Assembly (NCBI RefSeq): GCF_002234675.1
Contig: NC_019867.2
Coordinates: 28,199,166-28,263,165, forward strand
Length of the DNA: 64,000 nt
Source: Oryzias latipes
Taxonomy: Eukaryota; Chordata; Actinopteri; Beloniformes; Adrianichthyidae
Direction: 5' to 3'
The notes below the pieces were generated by a model. It ran no database searches. It was not told where the DNA came from and was given only the letters and a program-made list of their open reading frames with translations. How positions within the stretch are numbered: the first letter of the stretch is position 1; every line of letters begins with the position of its first letter. Of the stretch, positions 57,151-64,000 are shown piece by piece. The translations under genes were made by a program, and so were the position numbers.

Positions 57151-57271
57151 GGGTTAATGGCCTTCGAAGTATGCATTATTACTTTTTAACGCACTTCGCG
57201 GAAGCAACCGTCTGACGCTTCCACGGCGTGCATTAAAAAGTAATAACGCACACTTTGTCGGCCATTAACCC
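57151..57271. repeat. Near-perfect hairpin, arms about 55 bp
   Basis: GGGTTAATGGCC...GCATTATTACTTTTTAACGC...GGAAG is followed, after a loop of about 13 nt, by CTTCC...GCATTAAAAAGTAATAACGC...GGCCATTAACCC. It probably belongs to or abuts the MITE at 56750-57150. Confidence 0.8.
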
Positions 57272-57619
57272 TTACACATAATACAAAGGAAGAGTGTAGA
57301 GTCTGCAGAACAAAATAATTCCATCTAGAACCGGCTCCACAACCAACCTGTACAGGAACCTGAGAGAACCTTCTCCAGAACACAGCAGATCAATACTGAC
57401 AGAAGTTGTAAATAATCTGAAGCACATAACCTACACGTTTATATTTGCTATAGATTATTTTATTGGCACAGATATGGTGACAGATTTTAATCTCATATTA
57501 CATGTGGACCATGACATAAAGACATGTCTTATCTCTTATTTTTTTAAATGATTAGCAAACAGCGGGTGTTGAATTTAACACAACCCATCCATCAAATTTT
57601 GATTAGATCTTGTCGTGCA

Positions 57620-57831
57620 TTATCCCTTGTGCTATCTTAGATGACCCCACCCTTACTTTGACATGTTCTCCCTACCATGACAAAGGTGGATGAAGGTGGA
57701 AAGATTTCATGTAATCCATGGACACCAGTGAGGTTCAAAAATGATTGATGAAAAAAGGTTCAGTGCACTGTCTAGTGGGTCTAGATGACCCAACTCCCAA
57801 TGTTAAAGTGCCTAGGATAGCACAAGGGTTA
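57620..57831. mobile_element. Short MITE, TAACCCTTGTGCTATC family, copy 2
   Basis: This is the inverted second copy of 32999-33209. It shares TAGATGACCCAACTCCCAAT (mirrored), TCATGTAATCCATGGACACC and both termini. The two copies are highly similar, implying fairly recent activity. Confidence 0.8.
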
Positions 57832-58261
57832 CACCTTTAATGCACAGCTACTGTCAAAGCTTTTCTATATCTCATGTATAGGTATCCAGAGAGGGTATCA
57901 GCACCTCAAACTTTATTCTTCAAACGATGAAGAGGATCTTCCTCCTCTGCATCCTCTTCCTATGTTTTCCACGGTTGTCCTTTGCAACCAGAGTCCAGTT
58001 ATCCCAGGTCTGACAGTCATTCCTCTGTCAGGACTTTCCACCTTTCACCTGGTGGGTTTTATTTCCCCTTATCTTAGCCTTGTGTTGGACTCATGTCAGG
58101 GCGCCATGAGAGCAGTGGAGTAGAGATGCAGTGGATCTGTGATGGGTGGAGCTTTGGGGTGTGCAAGGCCTTGGACATCTGGGATGCAAACGGCCCCTGC
58201 TGGGGTCAGGTTCTGGTCTCTGGAAATGGGGGCTCTTGTGGTCTGCAGCTGCATACTGACT

Positions 58262-58417
58262 CTTTTTCAGTATGCTTTTGGACTGTAAGATGAAGCTGGA
58301 GAAACGCTGCACATGCATGAGGAGATCATGCAAACTCCACACAGAAGGGCCAAGCTGGGATTTGAACATTCTTAATGTGAGTTGAGAGTGCCAACCACTA
58401 CACCACTGCGTAGCCCC
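58262..58417 (-). repeat. SINE-like fragment
   Basis: GATCATGCAAACTCCACACAG, GGGATTTGAAC and CCAACCACTACACCACTG are the reverse complement of the family head. Confidence 0.65.
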
Positions 58418-59092
58418 TATGTTAAAAAAAAGAAAAAAACGGCGATGCTTTTAATTTGACTTTATGAACCTGAATATTTTTGTTTGTTTTGCTGATGTCT
58501 CTGCTTTTAGTGATTTGTCATTCTTGAAGCCTCATCCTGCATTTTCTCTTCTCTTCTTCCACGTCCATCCATTTCTTCTGTTTAGTGTCGGGAATGATGT
58601 ATAAAATTTTCTCTCAAAAGTAAAACAGGAAATTTCTTTCAAATAATGATCTAAATAAAAGTAGACTCAATCAGGCTTCTCCAACCCTGTTCCTTCTAAG
58701 CTACTTGCTAGTTTTGCAGCTAACCCTGCTTCAGTCATTACTGGTCACCTGGATCAGGTGTCTTCTCCTGGTCAATCAAAACTGGCCTCACTCAAGCCAG
58801 CTAATCAGAAATGACTGAAGCCGCAAAACCAGCAGGGCAGCAGTTTATGAGGAACAAGGTTGGAGACGCCTGCAAAAGTAAAATGAAAGAGAAAAATGCC
58901 TGAATACAGATGCATGAGGACATGCTGGTCTGATTCTTGAAGGTGAAGGGAGATAAACAGAGGAGGAGATGGATTTTTGTTCCGTTTCATGCTCTCAGCA
59001 CCGTTCTGAATGCATGCAGACATGATGAAGTCAGACTCATGCTGGTCCAGAATGCACCTGAAAGTTTTTTGTTTTCTTTTCCACCTTTGCAG

Positions 59093-59299
59093 GATTCGGA
59101 TCATAAACTGGAGCGGCTGCTGACAGAAACCGATGTTGAGCCGTCTGCAGGTGAGTCGGTCACATGACTCACCTTGATGAGCAGCACATCAAGCTTTGAG
59201 ACCAAAACCCCTCGCCCTGCTGACGCCATGCTCCCCCACTGAACTGCAGATGAAGAGAAAGACGGAGCTCCACTGATCGATGACAGCTGCTGCTGCTGA
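59093..59299 (+). CDS. Two candidate terminal exons of an unidentified gene
   Basis: Exon A 59093-59150 lies between a strong acceptor (TTTTCCACCTTTGCAG) and a consensus donor (GTGAGT). It reads DSDHKLERLLTETDVEPSA and ends in phase 1. Exon B 59250-59299 starts after ACTGAACTGCAG in the matching phase and reads DEEKDGAPLIDDSCCC followed by TGA. The 99-nt intron, the good sites and the phase match support a real 3' end of a plus-strand gene. The acidic tail ending in three cysteines would suit lipidation. I do not recognise the protein and could not find upstream exons, so this may be chance. Confidence 0.35.
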
Positions 59300-60002
59300 T
59301 GTTGGAACGTGTTTGGGGGGGGGGGGGGGGGTGAAGCCGTCAGGCGTCCAGTCAGATTATCTGTCTGTTTGTGAAAGCGTTTCCACGGTGACATCAGGTC
59401 AGACTCCCAGAACAACAGTGGGAAAAAAACACTCAGGAAACATTAAATTCACTCGTGCTACAACTTGAGGATCAAATGATTCCTGAATGTTTCTTTAAAC
59501 GTCAGGCTTGATTTTTTTTAGTTTGGCGTGAGCCGTCAAATATAATTAGTCCCCTTTAGATAACCTTTGAGAAAAGGGATAATTTCAGGAAAAGTTATAA
59601 ACGAAAACTTTTATCAAAATCATTTTAAAGCGTGTTAGATAACAGCAGAGGGGCAGGAACACAAAGACAAGTTATCCTGTCTGCTTTATTAAAGGAATCT
59701 TGAGTTCATTTCTTCTTTTTCAAACCTCAGAGTTTGGAGGGTCAGCTTTCTGTCACAGTGGTTTGGCTTTGTATTTGTTATTGTGCTCATTTTTTAAACT
59801 TGTTGTGTTTGGTCTCATTTCTGTTTAGTTCTTTGATTTTTCTGTTAGTGCGTGTCCCTCACAGCCAGAGGCCATGGCTATGTCCACATTCACTCACTCC
59901 TTTCTAACTCAGGGGCCTGTAGTCCGAGGCCCCGGAGCTGCATGTGGCTCTTTAACCTCTCCATTGTTGCTCTTTGGTTAAAGAAAAATCAAAATACTTT
60001 TA

Positions 60003-60105
60003 CATTCATTCATCTTCTAAACCCGTTTTGTCCCTTTCGGGGCTGCTGGAGCCTATCCCGGCCACTCAGGGGCATCCTGGACAGGTCCCCAGTCTGTCAC
60101 AGGAC
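60003..60105 (-). repeat. SINE-like 3' fragment
   Basis: CCCGTTTTGTCCCTTTCGGG, GGAGCCTATCCCGGCCACT and CCTGGACAGGTCCCCAG identify a truncated minus-strand copy. Confidence 0.65.
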
Positions 60106-60159
60106 AATAAAAATACTTTTCATTTTAAAAAGTTATGCATATTAATGTCATAAACAAAC

Positions 60160-60345
60160 AGTTGAAGCGCATCGCTCCACCAGACTCCTGACTACAGTAC
60201 CCATCATGCTCCCACAATCCATCAAGTGGTGTGGCTTTCTGGCTTACCAAATGTGTATTAAAACCTGAGACAAATATTTGATCCCTGTGTGCCACAGACA
60301 ATCTATTTGAGGTCAGTCAGTACAACCAGAATTCATACAAAATGT
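60160..60345 (-). repeat. Degraded MITE fragment, inverted relative to 22045
   Basis: GACTCCTGACTACAGTACCC, CATCAAGTGGTG and GAGGTCAGTCAGTACA correspond, in reverse complement, to blocks of 22090-22260. Confidence 0.5.
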
Positions 60346-60540
60346 ACGTTGAATTTTGAAGCAGATTTTCTATTTTTTAACAAATTTAAGGTTTTCAGTG
60401 GTTCGAAAAAATATGTTTAGTTAGTCTGTTGTTACGGTGGTTTTGTTATATATTTGTTATGTATTTGTTTCATGAACTGGCTCTGACTTTATTTTAATTG
60501 GAGAGGTTTGAAAATGTCTGGCTTGGCTTCTGCAACTACG

Positions 60541-60575
60541 ATGGATGGAGGGAGGGAGGGAGGGAGGGAGGGATG
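60541..60575. repeat. (GGGA)n/(GGAT)n microsatellite
   Basis: A short run of GGGA units is bounded by GATGGATG-type units; a SINE-like fragment follows at 60700. Confidence 0.75.
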
Positions 60576-60704
60576 GATGCTTTCTGAATCACCTGAAGAT
60601 AAAGAGCATCCCTTTGTTTCTGGAGGGAATTTTCTGTCTTTCTTTCTTGAAATCTTTCAGATTATTTCCTCGTTAACAACAAATATAACCTGCAGCTTTT
60701 CATA

Positions 60705-60810
60705 AATTCCATCCATCCATCCACAGACCGCGCTGATTCAGTTTCAGGGTCATGGGGCTGCTGGAGCCTATCCCAGCTACTGTTGGGTAGATCCTGAACA
60801 GGTCCTTTAC
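60705..60810 (-). repeat. SINE-like 3' fragment
   Basis: TCCATCCATCCATCC tail, GGGTCATGGGGCTGCTGGAG, CCTATCCCAGCTACT and ATCCTGAACAGGTCC match the reverse complement of the family 3' half. Confidence 0.6.
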
Positions 60811-60819
60811 AAAAAAGTC

Positions 60820-62610
60820 TTTGCAGTTTATTTTTCTTCTTTTTTATTTTTGTTTTATGCTGCTTTGAATTTGGTTAGGGTTAGCTTTGGCTGAGCAGAA
60901 GGAGTTTGCCTGTGTATTTTCACAGTCTTTAGAGTTGATGTTTCCTTTTTTTAAAGGAAACTTAGATATCAACAGAAAAATCAATCACAGAGGTGCAGAA
61001 TTCATTATAATTTTAGTGTTAAACTTGAGACTCGTTCATGCTGCACTCTGCTGCCACCTTATGGATTTTCTTCAGTACTGCAGATTCCAGTAAGCATGTT
61101 TCAAAACTTTGTGAACCTCTGCAGAAATTTCGACTATTACTAAGTGACAAAACGTTTGTTTGCATGATCTAAAAATTAATTTAGGAGCATGGTGGCTTCT
61201 CCCACAATCCCTGATGTTGCGTTAATACAAAAAACTATGACAATTTTAGCAACACTGAAAAAACTGATTTGAAAATGCAGGAAAATAAATAAGGAAAAGA
61301 TAAGAACTTTTAAGAAACTAAGAATCTATTTGTTTTTGGAAAATTTGGGATTGTTTAAAAAATCATGTACAAATCCTTTTTCAATTTACTATCAATTTAT
61401 AATGAGAAATGCAGTTTCACACACTTTAAAAAGTGGAATTAAAAACACTTTGATTACACTAATTGTTGGATTAGAAATTACATTTAGAAATCTTCATTTT
61501 TGTTCCTTTAATCTTTATTTTTCCTTCACTATTGAGCATCATAAAACAGTATTAGTGTGTAAAGACCCTCTGTCTCCTGCCAGGGGAACAAGGAGGAAGA
61601 CCATCAGGAAGAAGAGAATCTTTTGTACTACAATGATGCTGAAGAGGTTTACTCTACATGTTCCATGTGTCAGCTGGCCAGAGTCTATTTGTCAGACAAT
61701 GAACACACTTTTGCAGCAGGGAAGGAATTAATACTGCAACTTTTGTAAATTTAGTTTTTCTCCATGTTGTTGAAAATATTTGACAGCAACCCTGCAGGAA
61801 CAGAAAGACTAATAAGAGCTTAGACTCAGAACATGTTGATGTTTGTCAGAAAAACAGAAAAACCTGAATAAATCAGAGTTATGCTGGAAGTTTTCAACTG
61901 TTTTAGAAGCGAGTGTGTGGAGGTTGTAGCAGACGTTGAGGAGACACGAGAAAGTGATCAAGATAACTTTTATTTCAAGTGGTTTTAAAGAAATAACTTC
62001 AGCAAAGACATAGTGAATTATAGAATCAGTCATGATGGCTCTATTGTTCACCATGTGAACCAAAGTCCTGCCCAGCATGTCCCTATAGAACCTGTACTGA
62101 ACAGTGAAGCCTCCAGAGGAAATTTTAAGTACCAGATTTTATTCCACAAAAATCAACAATGATCTGAAAAGATGTACCTGTGTGGAAGAAAGTACATTTT
62201 GATTGTTGCTAAGTCCACCTCTTTAAAAAAGCAAGCTCTTCGTTGTGCACAAACTATAGTTTTAACGAAATTTTGGACAGATTATAAAACAGTCGCTCCT
62301 CCACCACAATATGAATTCTTACATTATTATTGCGACTTATGAAACCAGACTTTACATAAGTTTATATTTATATAAAATGTAACTTTTTTACATTCAAACA
62401 TAAGATTCTAAGTAGATGTACCTTTTTTATTTGAAGGTAGATTTCCGAGTTTACCCAAACGCAGCTCAGTTTGCACGTCGTTAACTAATACGTCACGGAG
62501 TTAAAACTTGAATGTGAAAGAGCACAAGATCGTCTATTATAACAGGATGATTACATAAATAAATTTTAAAAATCCTTATTAATTTAGTCTTTGAGGGTTA
62601 CATAAATGAT
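60820..62610. other. Intergenic stretch upstream of qsox2
   Basis: AT-rich sequence without a recognised element. The only coding-like signal is a weak candidate exon at 61584-61748. Confidence 0.45.
61584..61748 (+). other. Weak candidate terminal exon
   Basis: After a pyrimidine-rich acceptor (CCCTCTGTCTCCTGCCAG) one frame stays open for 54 codons to a TAA. It starts GNKEEDHQEEENLLYY and ends GKELILQLL. No family is recognised, and an open frame of this length occurs by chance fairly often. Confidence 0.2.
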
Positions 62611-62615
62611 TTATC

Positions 62616-62793
<178 letters not shown>

Positions 62794-63046
62794 GTCATTA
62801 AGAAAATTACGACATTAGGCGTTGCTTGAGGAATTGTGTGTGTGTTGTCCCTGCGCTTGTGATTTTTCCGTCATGGAAACTGGGTCAGAGTGAGACGTCT
62901 CTCTGCTGTGCTATTCTAACTGGAACCCGTTCGGAAGCAGAGGGGTATCGCGCTCATGTCTCCTCGGCCCCTCAAGCTCTGGTTTGAAAGGAATAACTTT
63001 TATCTCTGACAACCCGCTGTCGCTGTGTTGCTGCACAGCAGGCAGG

Positions 63047-63281
63047 ATGTCTCGTTTGTGGTTTCATGCGGCGGGCGTCCTCTGGTTTGTCTCGGGGAGC
63101 CTGGGCGGCGCGTCCCGGCTGTACACGGAGGATGACCCGCTGGTGATCCTGGGCAGCAGCAGCCTGAAGCCCACCATCAGTAACTCGTCCTCGGCCTGGC
63201 TGGTTCAGTTCTACTCCTCTTGGTGCGGACACTGTATCCATTACTCCAGCACATGGAAGGTGCTGGCCCAGGACGTGAAAG
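63047..63281 (+). CDS. qsox2: Quiescin sulfhydryl oxidase 2, first coding exon
   Basis: QSOX enzymes oxidise cysteine thiols to disulfides in secretory proteins, using an N-terminal thioredoxin domain and a C-terminal Erv/ALR FAD domain. The visible 78 residues hold a signal peptide (about 1-22, hydrophobic GVLWFVSG), then LYTEDDPLVIL and SSSAWLVQFYSSWCGHCI with the redox CGHC at 60-63. The AWLVQFYSSWCGHC block is closer to QSOX2 than QSOX1. The exon ends AAAG|GTACCG in phase 1, the expected place before the DW... exon. An in-frame Met upstream (62984) would bury the signal peptide, so 63047 is preferred. The rest of the gene is beyond the right edge. Confidence 0.88.
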
Positions 63282-64000
63282 GTACCGCTGCAGACTCGCA
63301 TATGTTCTTGTCCGGCATGGTGCGTTCAGAGTCCGAGTCTCCACTCAAAAGCTTATTGCGGTTAAACAGTGAAACTGTGATCATTCTTGGAGTTTTTGTT
63401 GTACTGGCTGATTTTGTTGGGTGGCTGCGGCCATTCGGCTGAAACAAAAGTGAAAATGTAATCATTCGTTATTTGTTTTAGTAGACAACAAATGAATCAA
63501 TGTAGCTTAGTTGTTTCGCTTCAGTGTAGACGAAGAGCTTTAAAAATCGCGTTTTTGTCTACGGAGTTCTGACTGGTTCAGATTAGTGGTTCTAATTAGC
63601 TAATAGAGGCGGAAAATAGACCTTATTACAAACATTTCACCCCAGTAAGAGTTTAATATACCAGCTACGTAATGACGGGAACCAACATGAATGATGGAGT
63701 TGGTTAATTAAACTAGTTTCTTTATTTTTAGGTGTAAAAAAGGAATCGTGTTGTTAGCAGCACAAGTTAGCTTAGCATAACAGCTCAGCTAACAGGTGGT
63801 TCGTTTCAGGACCCAAACAGGTGGATTCAGAGTTTTTAACTGAACAGTCACTATCAGACTGGAGCCGGTAAACACAACCGGGTCAGAACTGTTACTCTCA
63901 TGGCGTCTGACAGGTTCAACCAGGAGATAACAGGAACAGGATCACGTGACATCGAAGTTTCAGTTTTAAATCAAAGGTTAACGCGCCTGACTTCACAGAA
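63282..64000 (+). other. qsox2: qsox2 intron 1, to window end
   Basis: No second exon or repeat family is recognised in this 719-bp stretch. Confidence 0.6.

Noticed and set aside
57924-58090. Signal-peptide-like frame starting MKRIFLLCILFLCF
   Set aside because: It stops early, has no convincing splice donor leading to a downstream exon, and matches no family known to me; a short hydrophobic frame alone is weak evidence.
62984-63046. Upstream Met as qsox2 start
   Set aside because: It would add 21 residues before the signal peptide; 63047 gives a normal secretory N-terminus.

Overview
The window is vertebrate nuclear DNA, most likely from a teleost fish. It is AT-rich, its genes are split into many short exons with GT-AG introns, and it is dense with fish-type repeats: L1- and L2-like LINEs, Tc1 and hAT remnants, MITEs and a tRNA-SINE-like family. 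No bacterial features, CRISPR array or rRNA were seen. The exact species cannot be fixed by eye.

Layout. 1-7750: an L1-clade non-LTR retrotransposon on the minus strand. ORF1 is intact. ORF2 is nearly intact, with one homopolymer frameshift and one MITE insertion. Behind ORF2 lies an extremely G-rich 3' region that runs off the left edge. 7.7-10.2 kb: AT-rich DNA without genes. 10.2-23.6 kb: ak8 (adenylate kinase 8), plus strand, 14 coding exons, 473 codons, all splice phases consistent. 27.1-40.6 kb: ddx31 (nucleolar DEAD-box helicase), plus strand, 21 coding exons, 781 codons, ending in a clear AATAAA. 42.9-53.6 kb: a BarH-like homeobox gene (barhl1-like), minus strand, three exons, 258 codons, convergent with ddx31. 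59.1-59.3 kb: two small candidate terminal exons of an unidentified plus-strand gene. 63.05 kb to the right edge: first coding exon of qsox2 (quiescin sulfhydryl oxidase 2), plus strand, directly downstream of a (GATA)44 microsatellite.

The order ak8 - ddx31 - barhl1, with barhl1 convergent to ddx31, matches human 9q34. GTF3C4, which sits between AK8 and DDX31 in human, is not visible here. ak8 is a ciliary/cytosolic nucleotide kinase gene, ddx31 a ribosome-biogenesis gene and barhl1 a neural transcription factor; nothing suggests they work together, so this is conserved synteny and not an operon.

The more unusual material is in the repeats and in gene divergence: a roughly 2-kb foldback element whose two arms were each hit by an L1 fragment near the mirrored site; a 7-codon tandem repeat inside it; five copies of one repeat family with a shared short reading frame; a ~58-bp-arm hairpin; a Tyr after the P-loop Lys of AK8 domain 1; and a BarH-like protein with a foreign, shortened C-terminus. 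I found no convincing evidence of a wholly new biological system.
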